Positions 1-13,036 of a stretch of 64,000 nt of DNA are shown here, piece after piece. Each line of letters begins with the position of its first letter. The stretch's first letter is position 1. The notes under the pieces are model-generated. The model did not search any database, was not told where the DNA came from, and saw only the letters and a program-made list of their open reading frames with translations. The DNA lies in NCBI GenBank assembly GCA_030998015.1, contig JARWMV010000020.1:248001-312000 (forward strand), read 5' to 3'. The position numbers and the translations under genes were made by a program. The stretch comes from Ceratorhiza oryzae-sativae (taxonomy: Eukaryota > Basidiomycota > Agaricomycetes > Cantharellales > Ceratobasidiaceae).

Positions 1-684
1 CCTGCCAGAAGCTTTGCAGGTAGCTTTGTTCTCCTCCTAAGCCAATCCAAAATATTCTCAATACTGATTTTGGATGGCAGCTATAAAGGTACATTAGTCT
101 TCATTTTGGCTAGTGATGAATCCAGGATCATGACAATCACATGTGACTGATCATCAAGAACCACAAGGAGCTGAAATGAGTGGTTAAACTATTAGCAAAG
201 CAATTTGGAGCAGGTTTTATTACTTACAGTTTTATTTGTTTGGTAGGGCTCAGGGCACTGTCAGTCAAGAACAGGAGGAGGTCATGGTTGGGAGCAGGTT
301 CAGGATCAACAATGGAGGTGGGATGGATTGCAAATTGCATACTCATGTGACTGCATGCACACCTGATATCACCAAGTTGGCTCACCACTACTTGCCACAA
401 TGAATTGTGTCAATAACTCTGGGTCTATCTCTGAGTCTATCTCTAGTACACTAGGTTATAAGACTGGAAAAAAGTACTTACTCTTGCAGCTGTGGTGAAT
501 GCTGGTGTAAACAACAAATCTATTGACATCTTTGCAAAGAGTCTCAAGCATGCTGTCTCTCTGAACAAGCTGAACTAGAGCCTTGTATTGATAACCTGTA
601 TGCTGCCAAATAAATTGAATCAGATGAGAACTCTAGAGCTAACACAGATGGGTCAAATGAAGATCACACAGACTATATGTGAAT
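1..684. repeat. CpG-free repeat fragment, probably a decayed transposon
   Basis: No CpG dinucleotide occurs from base 1 to base 684; the first is at 685-686. TpG and CpA are frequent. This composition matches the transposon island at 34.4-55 kb and differs from the host genes next to it. No reading frame is long enough to name a family, and no match to the other elements of this window was noticed. The fragment is cut by the window start. Transposon origin is inference from composition. Confidence 0.5.
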
Positions 685-2299
685 CGGCAAGTTATTTTAT
701 TTATTTATTTTGGAAAAGCGGATCTACCAGCACAAACAAGTTGCATGGAGCATATTTGTGAAGAACTTAAGTGATTCATATCTGTATAGTCTTGCGATTG
801 ATATGCCTTGCTAGATTCCAAAATCACTCTTCACTCCCCCACCTCCCTAGGTTCCAGCTCACCCAAAACATCCATGAACGAATCGTTGTGCATTTTCATT
901 GCAAACTCAGCCCCAATAGGACATTTAAATAAAGGTTCTATGTTGCTTCTCAACGAGGTAATCATTGGGGAATGCTCCGAATCGACAACCGAGGGGATCG
1001 TAATTGTATTTGAAGTGCTCACGTAGCAAATGCCCTATTGTCTCACGGTAGTCATGATAGTTTGTTTGTTTGGGTGAGGTTAATCAGATTATGGTGTTCT
1101 ATCTATTAGCATATTAGAGTTTATGTGTGAAGTCGACAGGAACGCCAGCCAACCACGAGAGCCGACAGAAATGGTCGAACTGACCGGCTATGGACGCCTC
1201 GACTTTACCGTCGCACTTGTCCTACCGGCCAACCCTTCTTTCGGCATCGACGACGGCCAAACACACGTCCTCGCCCATAAAACCGAAGCAAAAGACGCAT
1301 ACGCGACGCTACGATCAAACGAATGACGTATATGAAACTCAGATGATCGTTCGTTCTCGACATAACGTCGGTAAAGCACGTGGGCGGACGTGTCGAGACT
1401 TGAGGTGTCAAACCAGGAGGAAAATGGGCGATTATCGATCGGAGTGGCTCGCTCGTGCAGACGGTATTCTACCAGGAGCAGCTCGAGCTCGAGCCAGGAG
1501 AGGCTTCAAACGTAGTAAATAACTAATTCATTATCTTTTCCTCATGTCAGTCGCGCCGGTTTAAGATTCACCTCCCACGCATACACCTACATCCCGAGGA
1601 TTTAGGAGATCGGATTTAGGCGACCAGACTTAAGGGATCGGAATAAGGGGTTGGGATTGGGGTCGGAATGAGGGGAGTCGGAATTAGGAGGTCGGAATTA
1701 GAGATACGTACTATAGTGACATTGGCATTAGGTGTCGACTGACACCTAACTTTAGGTGGTTTCTTTTTCGTAGTGATATATGTCGATAGCCTTACGGAAC
1801 AGGAACACGGGTTGACTGTGAATAGCAAGATCTTGTCGGTTCCTTGGATCGGGTAATTGATAAGACGTGGGCGACAGATAAATCTATTAATGTGTGTGGA
1901 CCTACTGTTGAGGGCAGCATTGAAATTAAACACTATCGAACTTGCCTCCCGTGCGGTGTACATTCAAGTGTATATGCATCAGCAGCGTCCATTATTTTCC
2001 ATCAAGTTCAATCCTACTACCGTGCGAACCCACAGCTTGTTGTGAAGTGGCGATCGAGAATAGTTACCTTTTGGAGACATAATTTGGGGGTCTGCAGAGA
2101 ACGGCGCAAACTTGCATATACAAAAGAGAGTGGCTACAAAGTGGTAACGAATACAAATTGCCACGAATCGGCCACACCACTCACCTCTTCAGACAGTTGC
2201 TCAATTTTGCTTTTGTAGATTTAGTTGGACAAAGACGTAGCATGGATAAGTGAGCATGGCTGTGATGTTCGTCAACTGTGCCTGGTGCCCTCTAATCGC
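685..2299. other. No supported gene; contains a short degenerate tandem repeat
   Basis: CpG returns to host level here. Several short frames exist (for example on the minus strand at 831-1022) but none shows a recognisable domain, splice structure or codon pattern. The only clear structure is the tandem repeat at 1596-1702, listed separately. Confidence 0.5.
1596..1702. repeat. Degenerate short tandem repeat (about 13-15 bp unit)
   Basis: About seven to eight imperfect copies of a unit close to GGGATCGGAATTAGG follow each other, with variants such as CGGATTTAG, CGGAATAAG, CGGAATGAG and CGGAATTAG. The copies vary in spacing by one or two bases. No open frame or known repeat class was recognised. 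Confidence 0.6.
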
Positions 2300-4651
2300 A
2301 TGCTTTGTGCGTTTAGGCATTGGGATAGCTCAACAAAAATCGTCGTTGGGATCGACATCGGAACAACCTACAGTGCAGCCTCGTTTGCATACCTGATTGA
2401 AGGTAACGCCTAGAGCAGCTGTAGAGTATAGTGTTAATAGTTAGATAGGCCAACTACCCAGGGTCACGCGCGTTACCAAGTGGCCTAGCCAACGGCGCGA
2501 TGCAGAACGGGCTAGCATACCTAGTTGGATCTGGTATAATGCAGAGGGCAAGGTATGGCTAAGTATTGCCGCAAAGTATCCACTCCTCAGGTTTTTCGTA
2601 GCCTGTCAAATTGGGTGTTGAAGCAGCTGATGAGGAGATAGACGACGTTGCCTCAGAGAACGGGTGGAAGCTAGTGAAGCATTCCAAACTCCATCTACAT
2701 CCGAAAGATATGAGACCCCCCGGAGGTTTTATATTATCTGGTGAGTAGGCCGGAAACCTAATGGGAATAATTAATCATAATTGCTACCAGCGTTACCGGA
2801 TCGCCTCAATGTTGACGACGTCTACTGCCATTTGCTTCGCTACATGTTTGATCATGTCAAATCCTTCTTCTATAGGGAGATCTTCAATGGCCAGGAGGTT
2901 TGGGATAGATACGCTGGTTCAATGGACATTGTGATTACCCACGCGAACGGATGGGGAATACATGAGCAGTGACGGCTACGGGCAGCCGCAATCAAGGCGA
3001 AGCTGACATCCGCCGACAAGGCAAATACCCAGATCAATTTTGTCAGCGAAGCGGAAGCCTCGATTCATTTTTGTATTCATTCATTGAGGCTTTCCTCATC
3101 CATTATGGTAGGTCATTGATCTTTGTTTGGCGCCCCAAGCTTCACAACACAGTACTTTTGATAGGATGACGACAAGCTCATTGTATGCGATGCTGGGGGG
3201 TCGACAGTGGATACTACCGTCTATACGGTGAATTCAGTGCAGCCTGAACTTCTGATTGAAGAAATCAAACTATCTGCTTGTGAGAGGGCCAAGGGCACGT
3301 CGTATTTTAATACTCACATTTGACTCGGTTCAGGTATCCAAGCTGGCTCGATATTTGTGGACGAGGCCGCCACCGAGCACCTTCGCTCGAAATTGGAAGA
3401 TGCAGGGTTGAGCAAGAGCGAAGTCGACAGCTACGTCAAGAAAGGAACCGAGGAATTCAGCGAGATGGTTAAACGGAGTATGATGGGGTAAAGACAACCA
3501 TGGGATTTAAGATAGGAGAGAGATCGTTCAATAAATCGAATGTCGGCATCACAAATGGGAGGATGCGATTGCCGGGGTACGCATGGGTCGTCAAATGCAC
3601 GTGCAAGCAGATCATATTGATCATCCCCAGCGAGACAATCAAGTCGTTTTTTGACCCTTGTGTCAACAAGATATTGGAGTCCGTCCAATCTCAGGTGAAG
3701 AATGTCGAGAACCCTGTGAGTTTTGATTAAGATGTTGGTGCATGGAACTCTTTGGAATGATGATAGTACCTATTCCTGTCGGCGGTTTTGGGGATAACGC
3801 GTACCTCCAGAACAGCATGAAAAATCTCTTGGGCGATTCTGCGAAATTTAAGACCAATAACCGGCCAGGGTATTTCCTTATGTACTTGCTTTACATCAGC
3901 GCCTCTTACATACACGAATAATAAGCTAAAGCTGTTGCAGATGGAGCTGTGATCTGGGCAATCTGCCGAAGGGTCATCAGTCGAGCAGCACGTTATTCAT
4001 TTGGTGTACCTGTTGCAGTACCCTATGATCCCTCTAAACCGGAGCATATTAAACGTAAACCCAGCTTGAGTCCTCTTGGGACAATGATCCCTGGAGGATG
4101 GTCTGAGATAATTGCAAAGGTCAGCCTGATTCCACCATTGAAAATAATCACGCTATAACCGCTGTACCATAGGATACAGTTCTGAGCGCTGATTCTGTAG
4201 TTGGAGTAACCTATTGCCGCCCGCTCATGGTTGCACGGCCCGAATTTGCTGATTTCTCAGTGGTTCTATACTCTACAACGCTCCCAGGAGATACTGAATT
4301 CATGAAAGACGAAGATGGTTTGGGTTTCCAAGCTCGATTAACATCATTTTCTGACTACACTGGGAATTAGGGTCGGTGTTACCCGACTTTCACGAAGTCG
4401 GCACAATAACTGCCGATACGCAGGAACTTGTAGGACACCTTGATATGACATTTAACCCAATCGTTGGGGTGTTCTGGGCGGTGTCTTTTAAGGTATGCAT
4501 TCAATTCGGAGGTACCGAACTCAAAGCCTACATCGAATGGGAAGATGAAAAGGTATCGTACCATTCGCTTGACGCAAGGTCATGAACTTAAAAAGATTAG
4601 GGAAATATACAGAAGGGCAAGGCATTGATCACCCCGGCTTCTGTGGTTTGA
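2300..4651 (+). pseudogene. HSPA12-type Hsp70 family gene, broken by a stop and a frameshift
   Basis: Spliced pieces align along the whole length of the fungal HSPA12-like Hsp70 family (actin-like ATPase fold). Exon 1 (2300-2402) holds the first phosphate motif GIDIGTTYS. Exon 5 (3165-3279) holds the second, VCDAGGSTVDTT. Further exons give NGRMRLPG, the VGGFGDN motif near 3790, DGAVIW near 3940 and a C-terminal beta part ending at the TGA of 4649-4651. Introns are 45-60 nt with GT-AG ends (2403-2448, 2553-2601, 2741-2790, 3108-3164, 3280-3333, 3577-3630, 4553-4600). Two lesions stand out: an in-frame TGA at 2970-2972 where the family has a basic residue, and a one-base frame change in the G run near 3486-3488. 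The phase also fails at the 3715/3767 junction. Start chosen as the ATG in frame with the first motif. A sequencing error could explain one lesion but hardly all three. Confidence 0.75.
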
Positions 4652-7121
4652 TTTTGAGTGTATATTCTGTCAGGAAAATGATATAACCGTTTGCAAAACT
4701 ATTTTCCAAGCACCGAGGCGAATTTGAGATTTGTTCGTCGGCCTGGACAGAAAACCGGCGGTATTCCTTGAGTTCCGAGTCAATCATCAAAAAATAAAAC
4801 TCAAATGAGCCAGAGGAGCGACCAGAATCCAATGTTACTGATATTCTATGAACAAATATACTTTACAAAAAGATATATTGTTGCAGCTCTTTCGGCCCTT
4901 AAAGCCGCAAAGTGGCGAATTGGGACTAACCATGCATGGTGGAGGTGCTTTAGGTGGTTTTGATTACCTGGACGATGTTAAGTTGTCGCTAACCGTTGAT
5001 ATCTATACTACAAATATATTTATATATCACGCTATATGCGTGGAGCGCAGTGTGCTTAAGACGAGTAAAATTATCTTATATTCAAGTGTGTGAATGACTA
5101 CCTGCGGAGCGAAACAGAGCTCCTTGTATACACGAAAAAGAGACGTTCTAGTACATCGTAGAACGTTAGAGTACGTACGGGGTTCGTACTACACGACACA
5201 TGCGATTGCTAGTTCATTCCGGTATATTCGATATACATTTATGTATTTGTACATTTGTATTCTACACTAACTGCCGCTGAAGGGGTTGAATTCAACTGGT
5301 TGGTTTTTTGACTTCCTATAAATTTCAGCTAGGAGTACTACATACAAATCTGATCGATTATTGAATATAGTATATCCTCTCGCTAGCTCTAACAAGGCAG
5401 CCTTCTGTTGCCAAAACGCGCAAATCGCGTTCAGCGAGCCAACCAACAATAGCCAATTTTTTCTCGACGTTTGTAAATACTTTTGCAAATTGGTGTAAAT
5501 AGTGAATTATGATACATTCTTCACCATAATCGCTATGCTCAGCTGTGTGGTCCACATATGTCCCTAGTAGCAGCTAGAGGCGTCGATAAGAAACTTTGCT
5601 ACATTTATATGCTCTCATCGGTTGCATTTACATGAACGTAGGCTACCAAAAATAAAAAATCCCAACAATAGACGTCGAGTGCATATAGTCACCTTCTTTA
5701 TTCGGAGCGGATTCTCCCCCGCTCCCGGAAATCCTATTATTGATATTCGTTTAGAAGTCGGGGCTCATGTTACTGCCATCTGCACGAGACATGGAGGGGG
5801 GGATGGAGAGCAATATGGAGGCGACAAGCACTTTTTTCTAACTACTTGCGCGAGGCTAAACTCCCGAGTGACGCCTAAAGAAAACGCCCTCTAACACGGA
5901 TAAACTGAATTTAATTTCTATTCTAGAGTCTAATCAAATCCAGAAAGCAATCTGGACGCCAGATTCTCCTTTCTTGTTCGTTTCTAAAATGGCTTTGTTG
6001 ATGGTACTCCCCACTCGACCTAGTCGTTCCGGGTCGGAAGCTTGGGTGCATATGAGCCTAGAATAAGCGGCCTATTTGTGAAATTTAAAAGTGCTGTAAT
6101 GAGGCACAACGTGGCTGGGCCGCCCAGACTGCGACGGCGGGATTACCCCTACAAACACATCCTAGGTGGCACTGAGCTCAACCATGTAAATATATGATCA
6201 CGCTACAATTATTTGATTTATGAGTCACATTATTGTGTCCAAAAGTGTGCTGCTTTCCCAAGCTCCAGTCGAGTCGAGGTATGGATCCAAGCAGTCAGCC
6301 AGATACACTGTTATTTTGGCCTTAGCTTCAGTTGCTGGTATTTCTGGCACATAGGTCCGGAGGCTAGTCGCACTGCGAGAAAATATTTCTTCTACGACGT
6401 TCGAGTCCACATGTTGCGTCCCTTGTTCGACGCTGAACCTAAAGCAGGCAGCATGCGGGGAAGATGAAAGGCGTCCCAACGTTCATGTTATGCGCTGACA
6501 TCACAAAAACCATGCTGCAGCGGACACGCCCAAGTCATGATTTTCATCACGCTGTTTTCAAGCTTGCATTCTGCGTGGGTCGGAAGTGGGGCTGTTATCC
6601 AGCATTGGAGTATTCTGATCACCCCCATGAATCGCCTGACGTACTTTCCCGCTCATTGACAATTGAATATCAGGTATAGGTATATGGGTGGAAAGTGAAA
6701 ATAGCCATCGGATTATCACAAGATCGTAGATGTGGCCTTGGACTAAATCCGAGCCTGATGGCTAATGGATACTTCACCACACTTGGTGCGACCCGTCGAC
6801 ATGATGGTGGGTTTGACACGTGACTCGCGGGAGTCGGCCCGCCGGTTGACATATGGACCCTCCCAATTTTTGCATACCAGCGCCTCCATTGTTGCAACTC
6901 AAAATGCGAAAACCTCCACTCTGCTCGGTCTATCCCCGTCTATCTCCGCGGGATATCCCTTTTATCTCTGGTCCCATGACATCCAAATTTTCGTTTCATA
7001 CCATCTAGCCGAGCCGAGTCACTGCGGCGATTTCCGGTCCCACGGGCTACAAGAGGGCTCAGATCCACCATCACCTTGGATCGGTTCTTCCTCGCTCGCG
7101 CTTTGCTTGGACAAGGATAAA
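4652..7121. other. Intergenic; no supported gene
   Basis: Frames in this stretch (such as 5622-5894, 6213-6467 and 6464-6679) are short, overlap in both strands and show no domain. A CACGTG box lies at about 6818 upstream of the oxidase gene. Composition is host-like with normal CpG. Confidence 0.45.
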
Positions 7122-8558
7122 ATGAGTCATATAGTGGTAATTGGTGCAGGTGAGCCTACTGTCTCGAAGCCGTGTCAGGGCTTCGAACCACCACGTCTTT
7201 GCAGGAGTCGTCGGGCTCTCAACAGCCCTCAAAATCCAAGAGCTTGGCCATAAAGTAACGATTCTGGCGGAGCACCTCCCTGGAGATAAAAAGACGATCG
7301 AATATACCAGTCCGTGGGCGGTATGTCCATTGATACTTCAACGATCGCTCCATAACATAGATGGTATTTAGGGTGCTCACCACGTGAGCCTCGCAGGAGA
7401 CGATGTCAGACAACAGGGTATGTCCTTCGCAGCCAGCAACCACTCTCCTGATGTTTTGCTAGGTATGGATCGAGAGACCTTCCAGGTTATGTGGAAAATG
7501 TCAGAGCCAAACGACCCCGCTGCGCACTGCTTCATGCGCATTCAAGAGTTTGAGCACTTTATTGGAACGAAAGATCAATATGCTGGGATACAGGTTATGC
7601 CTGATGTAAGTTTATCAGTGCGTCTGATATGGATGGTTTGTTCAGTGCAAACAGTTTCGAGAGCTCGAGGCCAATGAGCTCGCACCATCCTCGGATGCGG
7701 GGTATACATTTACAACCCTTACTATCGATACCGCCGTATATCTTCCATATCTACTTTCGGTGTTCCTGGGTAAAGGAGGAGCTATCGTTAGGACAAAAGT
7801 AATGCACGTTTCCCAGGTCGCTCAAGGATCATACACATCCACCAAACCTGGTAGGTTGAGTCACTCTCCATCGATGATACTACTGATGGCATACTTCAAC
7901 TCAAGATGCGATTGTGGTTTGCGCCGGGCTCGGTGCTCGTTCATTAGGGGGTGTTGAAGACAAGGATGTGTATCCTATACGAGGCCAGGTTGTACTGATT
8001 CGTGCACCATGGGTCAAGTTTGGATGTACTCAGAGCAACATCAACAAAACCTGGACATATGTCATTCCCCGTCGAAGTGGAGATGTCAGTCTTGGTTCAA
8101 ATATCCCGATGGATAGCCTCTTATCATATCTTTTTCGGTCAGGTTATCCTAGGCGGAACCTTGGGACACAATGACTGGTACCCCCATCCTCGCCCAGAAA
8201 CGACAGACGATATCATTGCGCGGACCTTGTTGATTGCCCCTGAGATCGCTCCGCCCGAATCTCGTGCAGAAGGAAGAACCCCAACCGTAGGAGACGTCAA
8301 GTCGATCGTGATTGAGGCTGGATGTGGGTTGAGGCCAGCGCGACATGGAGGTATAAGGCTGGAGACCGGGAGTGTGGAATGGCAGGGTGGTAAGACGCCG
8401 CTCGTATTCAACTATGGGTAAATCGCTTCGCCAATGTTTTTCGAAACAAACTAATACTTTCCTGTAGACATGGTGGATATGGATATCAGTCGTCTTGGGG
8501 ATCTGCGCGACTTGCTGTTGATCTGCTGACGACGGCTTTGACCAATCCGGCCAAGTGA
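7122..8558 (+). CDS. D-amino-acid oxidase (FAD-dependent), copy 1
   Basis: Predicted flavoenzyme that oxidises D-amino acids to 2-oxo acids, ammonia and hydrogen peroxide. Eight exons join in one frame: 7122-7149, 7205-7320, 7372-7417, 7463-7605, 7646-7850, 7906-8084, 8143-8417 and 8468-8558. The N-terminus is the FAD-binding Rossmann motif [14 protein letters not shown], split by intron 1. The middle holds the family segment ending [15 protein letters not shown]. The C-terminal half has the [13 protein letters not shown] segment, which in the family carries the arginine that binds the substrate carboxylate, and a closing [11 protein letters not shown] flavin-binding stretch. The last residues are NPAK, so there is no SKL-type peroxisomal signal, unlike many fungal relatives. 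The next gene is a tandem paralogue with the same exon layout. The start ATG lies in the conserved MxxIVVIGAG context. Confidence 0.9.
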
Positions 8559-8798
8559 CATACATGAATATTCGTATTTGTTTCAATGAATTTTGAGTAT
8601 TCGAGTGGAATTGTTGGACTCGTTTGAAAACCAGCGGACCAAATAAGGCGAATTACGTCGGTTGATACCTCAGCCTATCACGTGTGATCGCCATCTCCGA
8701 AATTCCGAGCAGCCAACCACCACTGCTGTCGTATCGGCCCCGGTTCAACGCATATTAACTGTACCTCGAGGCTCCTGGTTGGATTTCTGCATATAACT

Positions 8799-10258
8799 AT
8801 GACCAATATTGTTGTTCTCGGAGCCGGTATACAACACCTTGAGGCTACAAGTTCATCGGAATTAACTTGATTACCAGGTGTAGTTGGACTTTCGACAGCC
8901 CTCAGGCTACAGGACGACGGTTATTCTGTTACAATCATAGCAGAACATCTCCCTGGGGATAAGAAAACGATCGAATATACTAGTCCGTGGGCGGTGAGTA
9001 TTTCCTATTTACTATGTTTCCGCGGACATTAGTTTATCCTTGATGGGATGCGCGTAGGGTGCGCATCATGTGAGCCGCGCAGAAGGGGATAAGGTTCAGC
9101 AAGGTACGATTTTGACACTAAATGATAGGACAAAATTGATATATATTTTTAGCGTACGACAAGCGGACGTTTGAAGTTATGTGGAAAATGTCAGAGCCAG
9201 AACATCCGGCCTCTGGTTGCTTTATGCGATTGCCCCAAACCGAGATATTCGTGAGCCAACCGAGCGCTACGATTTCTTGTTACGACTATATGCCAGGGGT
9301 AAGTTGTACACGACAGCTTAGTTAAAATCTAAATGATTCGACTTGATACAGCATACACAATCGACAGACGAAGCAAATTCAAAAGTCACAGTGCAATTTG
9401 AAACAGTCACCATCGACACGAGTGTGTACCTGCCTTACCTCTTAGCTACCTTTCTGGGCAAAGGGGGTCGTATCGTTCGTGCAAGGGTTGGACACATATC
9501 TCAAGTCGCACAAGGATCATACACTCAAAAACCCGGTAGGTCATGGTTTTGTGGGTCTATCGCTATGAGAGACTATTCAACCGGCCCTTGTCGATAGACT
9601 TGATCGTGGTGTGCACTGGGATCGGCTCTCGATCGCTCGGGGGCGTTGATGATCAAGACGTATTTCCTATCCGAGGTCAAATTGTTCTGATTCACGCGCC
9701 ATGGGTCAAGTTTGGGATTTCGGAAAAAACACCAGAGGGTATATGCTATATCATTCCTAGGCAAAGCGGTAATGTAAGTTAGAGAACTTGCGTTGCTGTG
9801 GAAACTTACAATTTGAGATTTAAGGTTATCATTGGCGGAACATATGGGATAGATGACTGGTATCCACATCCTAGACCGGAGACGGTCGACAAGATCATCA
9901 AAGATACTCTGGCGCTCTCACCGCTCATCGCACCCCCTCAAGCCCGGGAGGGCGGTCGGACTCCAACCGTGGCTGATGTCAAGGCGATCATAGTTGAATC
10001 CGGCTGTGGTTTACGCCCAGCCAGAAAGGGAGGTGTAAGGCTTGAGGTTGGCCAAGTCAGATATCAACAAGGCGGAAGCGAGGAAAGTGTTCCGGTGGTA
10101 TTCAACTATGGGTATGTAATAGAATTCTGGTTGGAATCAGGATAAGGTCTAACCTGTAACCCTGGGTTATTTGTAGACACGGGGGGCAAGGATACCAGTC
10201 CTCTTGGGGTACAGCCGAAAGAGCTGTCGAACTTGTAAATGCGGCGTTGAAACAATAA
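8799..10258 (+). CDS. D-amino-acid oxidase (FAD-dependent), copy 2
   Basis: Tandem paralogue of the preceding gene, 240 bp downstream in the same direction. Eight exons at 8799-8826, 8878-8993, 9058-9103, 9153-9298, 9352-9535, 9598-9773, 9825-10111 and 10177-10258 keep the frame. Exons 1, 2 and 3 have exactly the same lengths as in copy 1 (28, 116 and 46 nt) and all junction phases agree. The FAD motif reads [14 protein letters not shown]. The substrate-site segment GLRPARKGGVRLE and the C-terminal HGGQGYQSSWG are present. The protein ends ALKQ, again without a canonical peroxisomal tripeptide. Protein divergence from copy 1 is substantial (roughly 60 percent identity by eye), so the duplication is not recent. 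Function rests on family motifs only. Confidence 0.9.
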
Positions 10259-10706
10259 ACTACCGAGTTTGAGATGTGCGGTGTCGAAATAATAATTGCT
10301 GCGCACAGGAGCCGACGGATCGATAAATTAAAATGGCAAGTTCAGGGCGACACACATTAGGACTAGAACAGTCTACCTCTTCGCTCGCAACAGGCGCCAA
10401 GGACACAGGTCTCTCAAAACCGCGCGGCTCGCGCGCCCTCCTAGAACCCGACAACCATCAGCCACCCCATACCTTGGTATTTGTGCTTTCAATGTTCGTT
10501 TGTGCTGCGCACCTTTTCCGTCATACACTGATCGTTCTGAAACTTAGTCACAGTGATTTACAAACGACACAGCACCCGGCGCCCAACTTTGGATTGCTGC
10601 ACTGCGCTACGGCTGGGTGCGATAGATAGCTGCGCCGAGCCGTCTCGGAGGCGTTGTATATATATTATCGCCATAAACGAAAAACGGTAGCGAATCACTC
10701 AGTACG
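10259..10706. other. Intergenic, probable promoter of the first Zn2Cys6 gene
   Basis: No gene recognised. An AT-only stretch TATATATATTA at about 10656-10667 lies some 45 bp upstream of the ATG of the regulator gene and is a possible TATA element. The rest is unremarkable. Confidence 0.4.
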
Positions 10707-12584
10707 ATGTTTTTGAACGGTCCCAATCGGTCCACTCGTGGATGCTTGACTTGTAGAAAGAGGTGAGGATCAACTTAGTCGCAGATTTCGTTTTTGTTGG
10801 ACTGATGGGACTAATATCAGAAAGAAGAAATGTGACGAGACTAGACCGATATGTCAGCGTTGTCGTGGCGGTAATTTTCATTGCCTCGGTTACGAGATCT
10901 CGAGGGTGCCTGAGCTCGGAAATCAGGCACAGAGAGATCCACCTACATGGCTTGCTAGTTTATTTGGGCATCCAACCTCGACCCAGTTAGTTTCGATTGA
11001 TTCTTGTTATTACTCACCTGGAGTAAGCCTCGGTTCCGGAAGTAGATCATTCCGCTTATGACAAAATGTTACAGGGGAATATGAGGCTGTTGTCCAGAAA
11101 ACCCATGTACTGGAACCCAGTTGAACATGTGATTCCATATGGCTGGCCGGAGCGTGTTCCGCGAGGCGTGCGAAACAACCCATTCACGCGCGAGGGGATA
11201 GTATCGTTGATCGTCTCCCAATGTGAGTTGATCTATCACCTTTTTCGCTCTAGCAGCACGGATTTACCCTAGGAGCGCCTCAGACCTCAGACTGTCCATG
11301 CGAGTCATGTTCAGACCTTTGCGAATCATTAAAGAGTCTGATTTAACAGACCATATTGCGAACAAGATATCTGATGCCAAATGCTGGTCATGGTATCTTG
11401 GCGCAACTGTTACTATGGCTTTATTCGACGGCTACCAGATTGATAAGCTGGTTGGTTTGATAGATCGGTTTATTCGCCGTATTACTGCGTCTGATGGTTC
11501 GATGTCGTGGCGAACGGATACCCCAGGGTTACTTGACAAGCTATCTTGCTTGGAGGATGTGAGTACGTTATTCTCCAGTTCTCGTGCATTTTCTGACTTG
11601 ATTCATTCCGATAGCTCGTACACTACGTTCTCATGACCTCTAACAGCATAGCTGCCTACTCTCTCTTGAAGCTCTGTGCCCCAGTCTTTCTCCAATTGGC
11701 TGCCAAGGTGCCTCACATCTGGACTTCGGCTTCAGCCATCTCCATTGCTCATGCTCTCCACGGACCAACACATGAGATGAGAAAATTTGTATTTTGGGAT
11801 ACTATGATGGCAGTTGCGTTCGGGAGCAGCCCACTGTTACATTACGACGCGGTACTCGATCCCGCGCCCCCCCATCTTGGACACAACAGCATGATTCTCG
11901 AGTGGGTGTATGGCTATCCTGCGGAAATTGTGGTGTTATTAGCGAACGTGAATGGGTGGAGGGCGTCAAACCGGATGGAAGGCACGTTCATCAGCCATAC
12001 CAGTGGATGGATGGAAGTTGAAGAACGAGCGAAACGATGGGTGGCGGAAATTGATCGGGAAGATGAAGCTCAAGAAATTATCGCTCGACTCGCCGTTCAA
12101 GAAAGCATGAGGCAAGCGGCCCTCATATACCTGTATATGGTGAGCATGAGCGCATTTATGGCAGGCTTTAACACACGTGACACAATATAGGGTATGTGTG
12201 GAGTGGACTCAAGCGATCCGCGTGTAGAGGCAGCGGTTCGACAGGTCGCACAGTTGGCGTCTATGATTGAGCCCGGAAACTCATTGGGGTTGCACCTGAT
12301 GATGCCTTGCCTTATTGTACGTCCGGCGAGTTCTTATTGGGCCTGTTCCCTAACTCAAATGAGCTGACTGCTAGGCTGGAGCCGGAGCTCGCAAAGAACA
12401 GCACCGCTCCGTGTTTCGGGGTAAGCTTCAAGCGTCAAGAAACGAGGCTGTATGGTGTCTGCGGGGAGAGGATTTTGTGCGTGTTCTCGATCATCTATGG
12501 CATGGATCTGGGGCTGGTGGGCGTCCAATTACGTGGGAGGACTATGTAAACTCCAGATGCGCGGTCTTACCAATCGCTGAATGA
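10707..12584 (+). CDS. Zn2Cys6 fungal transcription factor, copy 1
   Basis: The N-terminus carries a binuclear zinc cluster: six cysteines in the order C-X2-C-X6-C-X5-C-X2-C-X6-C within GCLTCRKRKKKCDETRP and QRCRGGNFHC, with the usual intron inside the cluster (10763-10820). Seven exons fit: 10707-10762, 10821-11022, 11075-11222, 11284-11558, 11615-12139, 12191-12316 and 12375-12584. The long C-terminal part (LQLAAKVPHIW, MRKFVFWDT, IARLAVQESMRQAALIYLYM, GMCGVDSSDPRV, MMPCLI) is the alpha-helical fungal-specific regulatory region common in Ceratobasidiaceae regulators. It is expected to act in the nucleus; target genes are unknown. The downstream gene is its tandem paralogue. Proximity to the oxidase pair is suggestive but does not prove a regulatory link. 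Confidence 0.88.
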
Positions 12585-13036
12585 GGTTTACGATAAGACT
12601 GTGACACGATGGCGTGATCATGTTTCATATTGTATCTATTATATGTATAATTTCGAACTTGGCTGTACTCGCTCAGGCAAATTAGAGAAAGGCTTGTTGG
12701 CAACCATTCAAACACACTCAATTATGTTATTTGGTTGTCGGTTGTCTGTCCTCGCACCGCCACCTCCACCTTATGCAAATTTGCTTCCCTCGGGATTCCA
12801 AGCCCGGCGTCTGGCTCCAACCATGAGCCTGCTATTACATTGACCAACAATGTTTGGCTGTACTCCTCAACGCTATCACTCACCCCAAGGCGGTGTTTCA
12901 TCGCTTGCTTCGGCGCAGTCTGCTTGTTGATCCACATTTTGATCGAACTCTTCACTACTGCGGTCTTGGTGTTTCGTTTTATATATCGCCGCAATTTGCT
13001 CGAGCCTGCCTCAACACTCAAATCCTCTGTTGGGCT
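12585..13036. other. Intergenic between the two Zn2Cys6 genes
   Basis: Nothing supported. Open frames on both strands here are unspliced, without domains and overlap the first exon of the next gene. Confidence 0.5.

Noticed and set aside
5143..5190. Two small inverted repeats (ACGTTCT/AGAACGT and AGTACG/CGTACT)
   Set aside because: Stems of 6-7 bp are expected by chance; no terminator or RNA gene context.
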